Program-made: the position numbers and the translations under genes
The notes under the pieces: generated by a model
Databases searched by the model: none
Told to the model about the DNA's origin: nothing
The model's input: only the letters and a program-made list of their open reading frames with translations
NCBI GenBank assembly: GCA_021927905.1
Contig: BLLK01000045.1
Span: 558,001 to 622,000, forward strand
DNA: 64,000 nt
Source: Chaetoceros tenuissimus
Lineage: Eukaryota; Bacillariophyta; Thalassiosirophyceae; Chaetocerotales; Chaetocerotaceae
Direction: 5' to 3'
Part shown: in pieces, positions 41,041 to 50,974 of the stretch
How the letters are laid out: each line of letters opens with the position of its first letter
Numbering within the stretch: position 1 is the first letter of the stretch

Positions 41041-42005
41041 CGTGTGTCAAGGATATCTTGGCTTTCTGTGTCCTTTATTTCTGCAGAAGTAAAGCTAGCT
41101 CAGTTTACAAGTATATTGCAGTGCACGTTTTGCGTAGGATTAACTTATGGTACTACTAACATTTCTGTTGGATCTACGAGTGTACCTGGTACCGTCATAG
41201 TGAAAATTCCACGTGCAGAGGAAAGGATGGAGAAAAGATATGGTAGAGAATTTCCGGAAATTGTTTCTAGACCCGTTTTTCACGCTCTTTCTGCTGAATC
41301 TGGCAGAAAAAGCAACAGAAACAATACAAAAAAGATATGAGCGATCTAAATCTCCTTAAAATGGACAAAAGCTATCTTTGACGGCCGTCAATCTATCCGT
41401 GGTGTTCGTTGTAGTAATACTGGACATCTACAACATATGTCTGAGAAATTCATATTTTGGACAGATTGACATGTGATTCCCACAAAAATAAATTAGAGGC
41501 CGAAAATACATTGTAATTCGAACTAGTCCTTCAATTTCCTAAAAAATACTTTCTTTAGTAGGAAGGGCGGTGCAGCTAAGTCTTGTGCACCGCCCTTCCC
41601 AAAAATGAAGTCCAACGGACATCGAGAAAAAAAGTAGTTCAAGTTGCAAAATGGCCTAAAAATGGTGCACGGGGAATTTTCAATATGACGGTACCATCAT
41701 TTTGTTCGTCGCTTTTTGTTCTTCAAAGTTTTTCCAATGTCGTTGCTTGCTAAAATAGTTTACGTACGTAGGTATCAAATTTCTTCGCGCGTTTTTCGCT
41801 CATTATTTTGCACACATCACTCACTCTCTACTAACTCTACGTACATCTATCTTCTACGAATATCTTCTTCGGAAAAGATACAATACTTACCACAGCTGAA
41901 CTGTAGATTCTCATCTTACTGCAATCTTAGCATCTACGTTACATCATAGAGAGATAATAGATTTTTTTTTTGATTCCACAAGATTCTCCCGTACCAACCT
42001 CCAAC
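41041..42005. promoter_or_regulatory. Divergent spacer with a strong hairpin
   Basis: The 965-bp spacer lies between the starts of the minus gene (41040) and the plus gene (42006). It carries a 14-bp perfect inverted repeat with an 11-nt loop at 41561-41599. A frame from 41044 to 41340 has no ATG start and no recognisable content. A 9-nt T run precedes the next gene. Confidence 0.45.
41561..41599. repeat. 14-bp perfect inverted repeat (hairpin)
   Basis: Arms GGAAGGGCGGTGCA (41561-41574) and TGCACCGCCCTTCC (41586-41599) pair perfectly around an 11-nt loop. The arms are GC-rich in AT-rich surroundings. No target duplication is visible, so I do not call it a transposon. Confidence 0.85.
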
Positions 42006-42872
42006 ATGCATCGTCTTAAACATCTGCAAATAATTGTAGTTTGCCTGCTTTCTGCAGCTATCCCGTCGTATTGTTTCTCTTCACAGACGCATGTGAAAGC
42101 CAGAGGTCAAACTCGCTCCACTTCTTCGCAATTATATGCTCAGTCGAGTGAAAAGGCCACGACAACTTTGCATTTTAAAGGAAATAAAGTGTTCAAAACA
42201 GATCCCATTCCTCTCAAAGCTGATAGTATAGAAACCCTTTTTGTAAGCAATTTGAACGGCATTCGCAAACTTCTATTGAGTGGTTCAGGTAACAACAAGG
42301 CAGAAATCTTGTCAGGAGAAGAATCAAATAAATTAATGAACGAGTGGAAAAAACAAACGCTAAAGGTTGGAGCATCAACACCCGATGCAGAAAATCATCC
42401 TGAGCTGGATGTGATTTGCAGAGTAAATACTTCAGGTATAAACTTTGTTGGATTGGAAGTGAAGTCGGATGCATTGATAGGGACAAAGTTAGTTTTAAAT
42501 GAGAATTCTTCGCCAGAGATTCAGCTTGTATTTATCAAAGACAGCCAATATGCAGAAGGACCAAAGATACTAGTATGGATCTTCAACAAACTAACAGGGA
42601 AAGATGACAAGAAAGCAAAAACTGAGAAAGAGCAAATGGTTACATCTTTTTCAAAATTTTATGCTACTTCATCGAATGAAGGTGAAGAAATATCTCTTGT
42701 TATTGAAACATCCCTTGATATTGCAGTTCAATTTCCAAAATTTCTTTTGAAGATTCTTCCGGTGAGTAAAGAGAAGGCAGAAGAACAAGGGAGCAATAGC
42801 ATATTGAAGACACTTGACAAAGATACAGGGGCATCACTGAAAAGAATCGAAGAGTATTTTCGCACCTTGTGA
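42006..42872 (+). CDS. Plastid-targeted protein of unknown function
   Basis: The first ATG in frame is at 42006, giving 288 residues. The signal peptide ends in SYCFSSQTH, an ASAFAP-like site, and is followed by a Ser/Thr/Arg-rich transit-like stretch to SQLYAQ. The mature part mixes beta-rich segments (TTLHFKGNKVF, LDVICRVNTSGINFVGLEVKS, PEIQLVFIKD, EISLVIETSLDIAVQFPKFLL) with helices. The beta pattern with a final VQFP phrase is vaguely like the DUF1997 proteins of plastids and cyanobacteria, but I would not assign it. Function is unknown. Confidence 0.75.
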   Translation: MHRLKHLQIIVVCLLSAAIPSYCFSSQTHVKARGQTRSTSSQLYAQSSEKATTTLHFKGNKVFKTDPIPLKADSIETLFVSNLNGIRKLLLSGSGNNKAEILSGEESNKLMNEWKKQTLKVGASTPDAENHPELDVICRVNTSGINFVGLEVKSDALIGTKLVLNENSSPEIQLVFIKDSQYAEGPKILVWIFNKLTGKDDKKAKTEKEQMVTSFSKFYATSSNEGEEISLVIETSLDIAVQFPKFLLKILPVSKEKAEEQGSNSILKTLDKDTGASLKRIEEYFRTL

Positions 42873-42973
42873 GTACAACGGTTGTTTGTAGACATTATGA
42901 GACCAAATTTAAGTTATTGTAGCTAAGTAGCAATCAAAACAAATCAATTCTGTTTCCGCAAACACATCACCAT

Positions 42974-45002
42974 TTAAATAACTCCAACAAATGGATCCGG
43001 CGCCGTGAAAACTTTGATTTTTTTGTACCCCAACGGAATTGACAATTTGTGAGCATGTAAACACATTCTATTACAAGTTTTTCTTTCTTCTCTGTCATCA
43101 CCCAGTTCATATGTACAATCTCCCAAAATAGCATGTCCAAATATTGCTGTGTGCAGGCGAAGTCTAATTATAAATGTAAGCATACATCATGATAAGGTTC
43201 TACAATACGAATGAATATGCTTGTCTACTTACTGGTGCCTTCTACCAGTCCATGGCTGCAAGAGCATTTTGGTTACTGGTAAGTCATTCCAGAAACCACG
43301 TTTTAGCACTACACATCTCGTTAAAGAAGGTTTGAAATCTAATTCCTCGCCATTTTCCGTATAGGATCGACCATACTTTGATTGAATATCACTACTGCAA
43401 TCTTTCAATGCCTCTGGTTTTACCCAAACTCGAAATCCAGTTGGATCTTCTGCAAGAGCTGCTTGGCAATAAAATGCATCTTCGCTTTCTCCTCTTCTTC
43501 TAAAAAATGTAGGTAAGGTTGATACATTTTCACTTTCTTCCTCTTTTGCCTTGTTGCTTGAATCAGCTTTACTTGAAGGTTCAGACATGACACTTTCTAG
43601 TTGCTCATTGTATGCTTTTGTTAGATCATAGAATATCGACTTGTACTTTTGATTCAGCTTAATTTCGTTCCATCCCAATTCAAGTAAAATATTTTCAGAT
43701 TCTCTGTCAGGAAATCCTGACAAGGGCTTCAGCAATAAAGCATCAGCAGATTCACTGGTGTATCTGCGGTGATGTCTATGTGATATATGTCCCTTCTGTA
43801 TTGGTACCCCATTCGCAGCATTTACTGCTGTCTCCACTACAACAGGGATACTAGATGACTTCGAAGACTTCTCTCTGTCGCTATGTTGATGCGAACTTGA
43901 GTCTTTGCAATCACTCTTGCCATTAATTTCATCATCCCTCTTTCTCTTCCTTCTTCTTTGCTTCAAAGCTTTCCATTTAGAAAAAACACTATGTGCAGGT
44001 AGGTAACCAAGAAATGTTTTACCTTTGCGGCTATTGGAGCTATTGCTCCCCGCTTCTCTTCTCTGCTTCCGATGTTTCTTTTCCAAAGTTCCATCCATCC
44101 ATTTCTGAAAAATCTTCTCTTGGTCTGAATTCAAAATAGGAATCTCCTTGTCAATCTTATTATGCACGATAGATAAATATTCTTTCTTTGTTGAACGATT
44201 GTTAAAAGCTTTACAGGCAGTACCAGCCGCCTTTTTCGACTTTGCCATCAGTAGCACTCCACTTGTTGCGTAATCCAGCTAAAAAGAGTTGAGTAAACAC
44301 ATAACTAAAATGACATATATAAATGTTGAAATCAAAACAAATTCTAATTCATACCTGATGTGTAGTTCGAATTACATTGTCAGGCAAATCACTAAACGTT
44401 TTCAACTTGGAAATTTTATCCAGTAAGGCAGTCCTATGTTTTGCTTCATTCAGTAGAAGGATATCTCCGTCTTTACTTTTGGCGTTTTCAAAAATTGACT
44501 GGGTAAGGGACGGCGGTGGAAACCAATAAGTAACCAATTTGTGTACACTTGCTGGATAGCTCCCATCCATACGGAGATCAGGTGGCTTTGTAGTGAATTA
44601 TTAAGCAACAATTTTCGAAATACCCGTGAAAAAAGTTGCAAGTAACACTTACCTTATCAATAACAAGGAAATCATTATCATTATGTAGAATAATTGTTTC
44701 TTCTCTATTTGAAGCATCTATATTGAATTTACCAGAAGAAATCAATTCAAGAAGATAGGAAAGATTATGCTGTTGTAATTGAGGTCCGCCCCAGCAAGGA
44801 TTGTCAACATATGGCTGCGACGATGATGGCTTTAATTTTGCTTCTTTTTTTGGGATACTGACGCAATCATTGGTACTTGCTACAAGAGGAGCTGATTGAG
44901 TTGAACTTTGGGAAATGTATGCATATAATATATATATATATTTCAGTAAGATTGTTGAGACCTACCATTGGAACTTCCTTCATAATCATGAAATGAACTC
45001 AT
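42974..45002 (-). CDS. RNA pseudouridine synthase, RluA family, RPUSD1-like
   Basis: Five exons on the minus strand, 45002-44966, 44891-44653, 44585-44355, 44278-43233 and 43163-42974, join in frame to give 580 residues. The joins rebuild an RluA-type enzyme: DNDFLVIDKPPDLRMDG, then THQLDYATSGVLLMAKSKKA with the catalytic Asp, NRSTKKEYLSIVHN, WTGRRHQLRLHTAIFGHAIL split across the last intron, GDCTYELGD and CLHAHKLSIPLGY. The HQLD form instead of HRLD and the context resemble animal RPUSD1. An unusual insertion of about 240 residues, rich in Lys, Arg and Ser, sits between YLSIVHN and the C-terminal half. No targeting signal is seen, so cytosolic or nuclear RNA is the likely substrate. Confidence 0.9.
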
Positions 45003-45461
45003 TTTTGTAAAACAAATAAATCGAATCGAGATTGCACTCTCAGCAATGCTAGCAATCTGGGATTATTAAGAGGTTTATTGTAGACTACGTGTGGTAATCA
45101 CGTTTTTACCAAGTTATAGTATGGATGAATGCAACCGAATGCATCCATCATCCATCATGTTCTAGATGTATGTTTTTCAAGTGATGTGTGGAGGCAAGTC
45201 GGCAATAGCCATCCAACATGAACGGTGTGGTTGACAGACCTTACAACTCCGACTAAGACAATTTTAGTTTTCATCACATTGCACGTCATTGTTTCTGAAG
45301 AAAGATGAACAACCATGCACCACCACATCACATACGTAGGTAGCATAACTTACCGCACTGCTCTCTCTATATGTGGTATTTCATTTTGAAGTACTAGTAC
45401 TCCTTTTTCTGATTCAAAATACTCCAACATATGAAAAATCCAGGCTACTCCAAAAGAGAGA
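45003..45461. promoter_or_regulatory. Divergent promoter region
   Basis: The pseudouridine synthase and the acetyltransferase start at the two edges of this 459-bp spacer. Overlapping ATGCATCCATC words occur around 45138-45160. No gene is visible. Confidence 0.35.
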
Positions 45462-46307
45462 ATGAGAAGGAATACTGAACGCAGATCTTACGAAACACCA
45501 TTTCCTAAAAATGGACAAGTGAAAAGATTGGTTACATCAACATTATTACTTCTTTTTCAATTCTATGTTCCATCTTTGAACACACAGTACGCAGAGGCCA
45601 TACTAATATCACCTCCAAGTAGCTCGACAGACTTTCGACAGTTGGCTTCGTTACTTGTTGAAACTTTTGATGCACCCCGTGAAACTCCAGATGCTGACAA
45701 TAAAATTGCATCAAAATTGGAAATGATACAGTGGAATCTTGTGGAGAAATCTCTAACTGAGCAATATACATACAACCAATATGTTTCTACAACTAGGAAA
45801 ATGAGAGGGAAAAAGTATGCTATTTTCGTTGCAAAGGAGTACATAGAACCTTGCAAAGATAACGACTTTAGAGCAAGCTACAATGTGGTTGGAATGGTGG
45901 AAATGGGTATGACTGTTGGGCCACTTGTTGCTGAAGATGAAGATGATGGATCAAGTTTGAAGCAAGTCATTCTGAAACCGAGAGCTACCATCGGCGTACT
46001 TTGTGTTAAATCAAATTTTCAAGAAAAAGGAATTGGAAAATCATTAATGGACAAATGTGAATATGTATCAAGTCAAGTTTGGAACGAGACAAGACTATTT
46101 GCAGAGGTCGAACCCTCAAACTGGAAAGCATTGAAGTTTTTCCGCAGAAATGAATATCAAAGTGCATCATCCGCGATGAATGCAAATGATGAAAGTTGTC
46201 TTGATGAGATAGTAAGGAATGCAACAGTTGCAAGACGTAGAAAAGTCGAAACTAGACCACATATTGTTTTAGAAAAGAAACTTTGTAATATAGAAATGAA
46301 TTCATAA
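45462..46307 (+). CDS. GNAT-family N-acetyltransferase, possibly plastid
   Basis: A 281-residue open frame starts at the ATG at 45462. An N-terminal basic stretch is followed by a hydrophobic segment (LVTSTLLLLFQFYVPSL, about 23-39) and AEAI, so an organelle or secretory signal is likely but atypical. The GNAT core has YNVVGMVEMGMTVGP, then TIGVLCVKSNFQEKGIGKSL with the acetyl-CoA pyrophosphate-binding Q-x-x-G-x-G loop (QEKGIG), and ETRLFAEVEPSNWKALKFFRRNEY, the standard motif B. It should transfer an acetyl group from acetyl-CoA to an amine. Plant plastid GNATs are similar in order. The substrate is unknown. Confidence 0.88.
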   Translation: MRRNTERRSYETPFPKNGQVKRLVTSTLLLLFQFYVPSLNTQYAEAILISPPSSSTDFRQLASLLVETFDAPRETPDADNKIASKLEMIQWNLVEKSLTEQYTYNQYVSTTRKMRGKKYAIFVAKEYIEPCKDNDFRASYNVVGMVEMGMTVGPLVAEDEDDGSSLKQVILKPRATIGVLCVKSNFQEKGIGKSLMDKCEYVSSQVWNETRLFAEVEPSNWKALKFFRRNEYQSASSAMNANDESCLDEIVRNATVARRRKVETRPHIVLEKKLCNIEMNS

Positions 46308-46440
46308 GTTCCAAAGATATATAGCCTGACTACAATCAAGTCTCTCTGAGAACCATACAATCTATCTAATATCTTTGTGAACATCTTTATCAATCTATAT
46401 TCTTATTTTACATTCTACACAAATCTACTCCAAATAATCC

Positions 46441-47169
46441 CTACTCACGAGTGGATTGCTCAACTCTTGACAGAAAATGTAACACAAAGCTTTTGTTATA
46501 AGCTCTGGAAGTTCTTGTCAGTTCCATTGGTGTTCTTCCTTTTTTATCACGAACATTTATTCCTGCCTCGTATGCATCTAAAATCATGGTAATGGCATGT
46601 ATATTTCCACCGTTCCTACATACATGGTGAAGGGGCAGCATTCCTAGATCATCTTGAACCTTAGCGCCTTCAGGATATATTTGAACGAGCTTTTTGACAA
46701 CCTCTACAGGACCACGGATGCCACATCGAATAATATCACCATCTTTTGAACCCTGTGTTATGATGGGGTAGCAGACAGCATGAATGGGCAACATTCTCCA
46801 CGCCAATTTGTTAGGATTGCTTTTATGATATCTTTCAATAGTTAAAGAAGCTTCCTCAGGATGGCTTTCCAATCTATCCATGACATGCTCCCAAAGATTG
46901 TTTTCAATTAATTCATAAAGAACAGGTCTATCTTTCTCATAGTTTACCACTCCTTCTTCGGGTTTGAATGTTCTGTAGATTTTAGTTGCAAAATTCACAA
47001 TATTTTCTTTAGTTTCAGTTGCTAGCTCAAGGCCTGCTTCCTTCAGATCATGGACTTTTAAATCTTGGAAATCAAGAAGAGTCTCATCCAAGATTTCATC
47101 GACTTCAACGAAAATCTCGTCGATGTCGTCAATTATTTCCTCAGCCTGACACTTGAGGAAAGGTGGCAT
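46441..47169 (-). CDS. Ankyrin-repeat protein with acidic N-terminus
   Basis: I start at the ATG at 47169 (242 residues, MPPFLKCQAEE); an ATG at 47265 in the same frame adds 32 residues that look like untranslated leader. The N-terminal 60 residues are acidic and helical (DDIDEIFVEVDEILDETLLD). Ankyrin-type repeats follow: RPVLYELIENNLWEHVMDRL, LPIHAVCYP, GPVEVVKKLVQIYPEGA, LGMLPLHHVCRNGGN and GINVRDKKGRTPMELT. There is no membrane segment. It resembles the short ankyrin proteins that are abundant in diatoms. Function unknown. The 786-bp transposable element sits in the upstream region. Confidence 0.8.
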   Translation of the reverse strand: MPPFLKCQAEEIIDDIDEIFVEVDEILDETLLDFQDLKVHDLKEAGLELATETKENIVNFATKIYRTFKPEEGVVNYEKDRPVLYELIENNLWEHVMDRLESHPEEASLTIERYHKSNPNKLAWRMLPIHAVCYPIITQGSKDGDIIRCGIRGPVEVVKKLVQIYPEGAKVQDDLGMLPLHHVCRNGGNIHAITMILDAYEAGINVRDKKGRTPMELTRTSRAYNKSFVLHFLSRVEQSTRE

Positions 47170-48469
47170 GATGAGAGATAGGTTTGTGTGCGAATATTCT
47201 GTCGAGCTTACTTTGTATTTTGTATTCCATCTCCTGATATGCTCGAAACACGGAAAGTGGAACATTTTTTTTTAAGAACATTTTCAATCAATCTTATTTC
47301 CAAAAATGTCAAAAAGTCAAAAAGTATCCGTTGAAACACGTTGCAATGAAATGGGTGGCATAAATTTGATGACAAGCCGTTGGAAAAAATTCTTTTGACA
47401 TGCAAAACAATGTTATTTAGCTACCAGTAGGAAAGGCAGTGTCAAAAATACATCTAAAATAGCTTCAGAACCTATTTTCAAAAGTTTTCTTTCTTGTGTG
47501 TTCTTTTTTTAGCTTCCGTTGCTTGGAGTGGGAATGAAAAGTCATCCGTTCAAAGCAGGCTCACACGTTCTTGAGTTTTGACTTAAGAACTTGTTCATGA
47601 GTTCATGAACATGAGAAAAATTTCATGAACACATGTTCTTGAAATCCCTGTTCATGAAACTTTTCAGTAACATTTCATGAACATGTTCATGAACAGGGCG
47701 GCCTAGGTAGTACTTTACTGTCAGCCAATCAAATTGCCTAAAAATCATCTAATTAGTTTAGTAAGTAGTACAATACTCTTTGGACTAACGTAATTCTCAT
47801 CTAGTCTACGAGTATCTGTGAAAACATCTTTGAATGTGATTGAAGTGAAAGCTTCTTTGTGTTGTACTCTCTCATCTCTTCTTCCTTTGTAATACAACCA
47901 TCTTATCAATATGATCTCCATCCATATATTCATGATGTTGAGACCCCATCAGTCGTCATCAGCCAGCCATACGTAAACATCTATTTTTGTTTTGACCAGA
48001 TACCCAATTTTTAAATTCTTTTTCAGCATATAGTTGTTTCCATGGCATTTTGTATTCACACCAAATTGCAATTACCCTTTTAAACTCATTCTTTGCTGCT
48101 TCTGTATCATCACTCTTCTTTTCTTCAGTCATTTCACTCTCAAATAAGAGCAAATTTCGCAGGAAGTACTATCCTGGCCGCAGTATCACGTGTTCCTGAA
48201 ATGAGGGTTTTCAGGGACATGTTCACGAACTCGAGAACACACAGGATCAGTTTCAAGAACATGTTCATGAACATGTTCACGAGAGATTTCAGGAACACTC
48301 AAGAACATGTTCATGAACAATTCCAAGAACATGTGAGCCTGGTTCAAAGCATTCATTGTTCTTCAAACATAAAAAATCACAAAGCAATTGAAAGTGGATT
48401 CAGAAGGACTACGCAATCAGAACGTTCCGAAGATATCTACTACATAGCAAACAAAGTAATCGTACAATA
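47170..48469. promoter_or_regulatory. Divergent spacer interrupted by a transposable element
   Basis: The ankyrin gene (minus) and the short 48470 gene (plus) start at the edges. Most of the 1.3-kb spacer is the hAT-like element 47556-48341; without it the shared upstream region would be about 0.5 kb. Confidence 0.5.
47556..48341. mobile_element. Non-autonomous hAT-like element with palindromic subterminal arrays
   Basis: The 786-bp element begins CAGGCTCACACGTTCTTG and ends, on the opposite strand, with CAGGCTCACATGTTCTTG (one mismatch in 18). It is flanked by a perfect 8-bp target duplication GTTCAAAG at 47548-47555 and 48342-48349. About 150 bp at each end are crowded with variants of the palindrome GTTCATGAAC and ATGTTCATGAACATG, and the inner borders also correspond in inverted order (GGCGGCC...AGGTAGTACTT near 47698 against AAGTACTATCCTGGCCGC near 48163). 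The 8-bp duplication points to hAT. No transposase is encoded. The middle has two short minus-strand frames (47745-47933, 47959-48153) without recognised content. Confidence 0.88.
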
Positions 48470-48763
48470 ATGGTATCATCAACAATCAGGGAGCAGTTCC
48501 GCCACTTGAAAGGAGCCCAGACTCAAGCACAAAAAGCTCATGTTGAAGCAAAGAAACTTGAATATGGACTTTATCTCCATCCAAAGGTTCTTCAAGACTT
48601 TGGGATTACTGAAGAGGAAATATCGTCTCGTAGATCTCTGGATCGTCCTCAAACAGCTGACTCTCATCGGTCATTCACAAGCACTGCCAGTGGAAGAACA
48701 CCATGCGCTCAGGACTTCTATAGTTCCTTCTTATTAAGAGACAACTCGAATGATTCTTCTTAA
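48470..48763 (+). CDS. Short conserved-looking protein of unknown function
   Basis: A 97-residue open frame starts at an ATG at 48470. The N-terminal half is helical and charged (REQFRHLKGAQTQAQKAHVE), followed by LYLHPKVLQDFGITEEEI and a Ser/Arg/Thr-rich tail (RRSLDRPQTADSHRSFTSTA). There is no signal peptide or membrane helix. The amino-acid pattern looks like a genuine protein, but I recognise no family. An upstream exon cannot be excluded. Confidence 0.6.
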   Translation: MVSSTIREQFRHLKGAQTQAQKAHVEAKKLEYGLYLHPKVLQDFGITEEEISSRRSLDRPQTADSHRSFTSTASGRTPCAQDFYSSFLLRDNSNDSS

Positions 48764-48916
48764 TCCTGGACACTTTTCTTGCACAGCATCCATGTTCTTA
48801 CACAAAGAGCGTTATGAGCTGTCAATCATGTACTAATAATTTTAATAAAATAGATAAACAAAGAACTCTTACTGAAAAATACCCAATGCTACCAATATAT
48901 TATAGTTAAAAGAAGA

Positions 48917-50587
48917 CTAAAATGTGATTGATGCACCTCCAGTATTACCGATGGAATCTGCTTTTGCTATATTCATGTATGGTTGAGGGTTTGTAACGCG
49001 ACTGCCCCCTCCACGTCCTCTTCCTCGTCCTCTACCTCGATAATTACTAATGCCTCTATCATTGGTTGACCATGCATCGCTACCTGATCGTTTCCTACTT
49101 CTGTAATTCCGTCTTCCACCTTTCTTTGTCTTTCTCCCCTTTGTTTTGCGTGCTTTCTTTTTCGTTGCAGTGTCAGCTTTTGCTTTGGACGAAGAGGTTT
49201 TCTTTTTTGCTGCTTTTCGTCTTCCACCTGCTGTTGTTCCTTTCGTACTTCCATTCTCCTGATTTTCTTCATCATTATCATCACTTCTTTGAACTTGAAA
49301 TCCTCCGAGCCCAAGACCACTTCCTCCTATAATGTCTCTTCTCTCAAACAATGACGAAGATGCAGAGTTAGTCTCCGATGTTGATACCCTCGTTAATCTT
49401 CTAGTGCTAGTGGCAGTTGAGTTAGAAGACTTTGACTTCCTGACTTTTTGTGAGCGATTCTTTCCATTCAATATAGAAATGGCACTAGAAGATGTATTCT
49501 CTGTTTCTTTGCTGGCAGAGAAGGATTTGCTACCACTTCCCCACGACGGTAAAAATGAATTTCTTTCACTAGCGTATGGTTTCCCATCTTCACTTTCTTC
49601 ATCAGAATCAAGACAAATAACTTCTCTATTTCCAGGTTTTGCCCTTTGTTTCTTTGGTGAAAGAATGACCAAGTCATCATCATCACTGCCGTCATCTTCA
49701 TCAGAACTTTCACATGATGATTCGATATCGTCTGTTTCAATCGGTGATTGTTTCCTATATATAGATCTATTCTTCATTTGACAAGATGGTGTTCTCAGTC
49801 CTTCTCTTACATTACTAGGGGGTTGGTCTGGCTTTTTCTTTGCTTCTTCTGAATCAATGAAATTTCTCCGCACAATATTTTGAAATCTAGTTCCATTATC
49901 AATATCATCATTTCTTGGAGATTGTAAAGGACTTGCTGTATGCTGAGCCAGTCCAAATGATTCTGTACTGTAATGGTCCATGTCGTCGTTTTCACTCTTT
50001 GTTGGAGATTGCAAAAATGATGATTGAGAATATTTTGAATGAAGAGCGAAATTTGTTTGATGGGTTACTGATTCATCTTCCCTTTCATCGTCTTCGTCAA
50101 TGACTATCCTTTTTCGTTTGAGTGAATTGGACCTTGAGGGCTTCATAGAGTCTTCTGAATCTGACGACGAATCATCATCCAGCATTACATTTTTACTCCC
50201 GCTCGTCCTCTTTGCTACATGTTGAAACCCTTCATCTAATTCAGATTGTGCTTCGTCTTCTTCTTCGTCTTCGGAGGATGAAGAAGAGTCGTCTATTTCC
50301 AAATTGATTTTCAAATCATCATCGTCGTCATCATCATGAGATTGTTTTTCAGGAGAATCAAAGACACTTGTATCAATACCGGTCTCAATATTCATGCCTA
50401 TGCCTTCATTTACATCAATCGTGCTTTTTGCTTCAGCAACAGCTTCAAGGGAAGTTCCATTAGGTGCTAGATCACTACTTTCACTTTGCTCCTGTTCTCT
50501 CAATCTCTTTTCACGTTTGAGTCTAGAAAGGCTTAGCCTGCTCCTTTTCCGAGGGGTAAATCCATCTGGAGAACAGAGGGCATCCAT
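48917..50587 (-). CDS. Acidic Ser-rich nuclear-type protein with RG-rich end
   Basis: A 556-residue open frame starts at the ATG at 50587. It is low-complexity throughout: a basic N-terminus (TPRKRSRLSLSRLKREKRLR), several Asp/Glu/Ser blocks that look like CK2 sites (SSSSEDEEEDEAQSELDE, SDEDDGSDDDDLVIL), a DxDSDEESED-type patch, a Lys/Arg-rich region (RRKAAKKKTSSSKAKA) and an RG-rich stretch (YRGRGRGRGRGGG). The final block (VTNPQPYMNIAKADSIGN, GGASITF) looks conserved rather than random and may be a peptide that docks on a partner. A nuclear, chromatin- or replication-linked role is likely from composition and from a candidate E2F site upstream. Function is not known. Confidence 0.8.
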   Translation of the reverse strand: MDALCSPDGFTPRKRSRLSLSRLKREKRLREQEQSESSDLAPNGTSLEAVAEAKSTIDVNEGIGMNIETGIDTSVFDSPEKQSHDDDDDDDLKINLEIDDSSSSSEDEEEDEAQSELDEGFQHVAKRTSGSKNVMLDDDSSSDSEDSMKPSRSNSLKRKRIVIDEDDEREDESVTHQTNFALHSKYSQSSFLQSPTKSENDDMDHYSTESFGLAQHTASPLQSPRNDDIDNGTRFQNIVRRNFIDSEEAKKKPDQPPSNVREGLRTPSCQMKNRSIYRKQSPIETDDIESSCESSDEDDGSDDDDLVILSPKKQRAKPGNREVICLDSDEESEDGKPYASERNSFLPSWGSGSKSFSASKETENTSSSAISILNGKNRSQKVRKSKSSNSTATSTRRLTRVSTSETNSASSSLFERRDIIGGSGLGLGGFQVQRSDDNDEENQENGSTKGTTAGGRRKAAKKKTSSSKAKADTATKKKARKTKGRKTKKGGRRNYRSRKRSGSDAWSTNDRGISNYRGRGRGRGRGGGSRVTNPQPYMNIAKADSIGNTGGASITF

Positions 50588-50974
50588 GTTGTATATTTGA
50601 CTCTTTATCTAATCTATTTTTGAAAGTGTTCGTTGCACCTTATCAAGTATCAAGACAACAACATCATCATCATCTGCTGCAAAATGAATTCAGTCACCAG
50701 TCACCTCCCACCTCCTTTGATTTAGTTTTTGTAAGTACAAATTGCGCGCGGGAAAAAATGGCCTAATCAATTGTGGCGCGTATTTCCATTCATGTCACAT
50801 CCCGCGAAAAATGTTGTAATTTCTGAATACACGATAGAGTTTAGCATTGGAACGCGATTGAATTGACCTTCGCTGAAGCGATTTATTCGTATATATTTTT
50901 CAATTACCAAATAAAAGCATCTGGTTGTCTTTCTTATTACTCATAAAATTTAAATTCATAAAATTTATACAACC
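50588..50974. promoter_or_regulatory. Divergent promoter region
   Basis: Both neighbours start here and run outward. GC-rich words stand out in the AT-rich sequence: GCGCGCGGGAAAA (50744-50756), GGCGCG (50775-50780) and CCCGCGAAAA (50801-50810). Confidence 0.5.
50748..50755 (+). promoter_or_regulatory. Candidate E2F/DP site
   Basis: GCGGGAAA matches the E2F consensus (TTTSSCGC read on the other strand). It lies 161 bp upstream of the 50587 start. E2F sites control S-phase genes in plants and animals; use here is inference. Confidence 0.4.

Noticed and set aside
41044-41340. Open frame upstream of the plastid protein at 42006
   Set aside because: It begins with a non-ATG codon, has no recognisable content and overlaps the promoter of the 41040 gene.
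44930-44945. TA-rich microsatellite
   Set aside because: A short dinucleotide run inside an intron of the pseudouridine synthase gene; ordinary in this AT-rich DNA.
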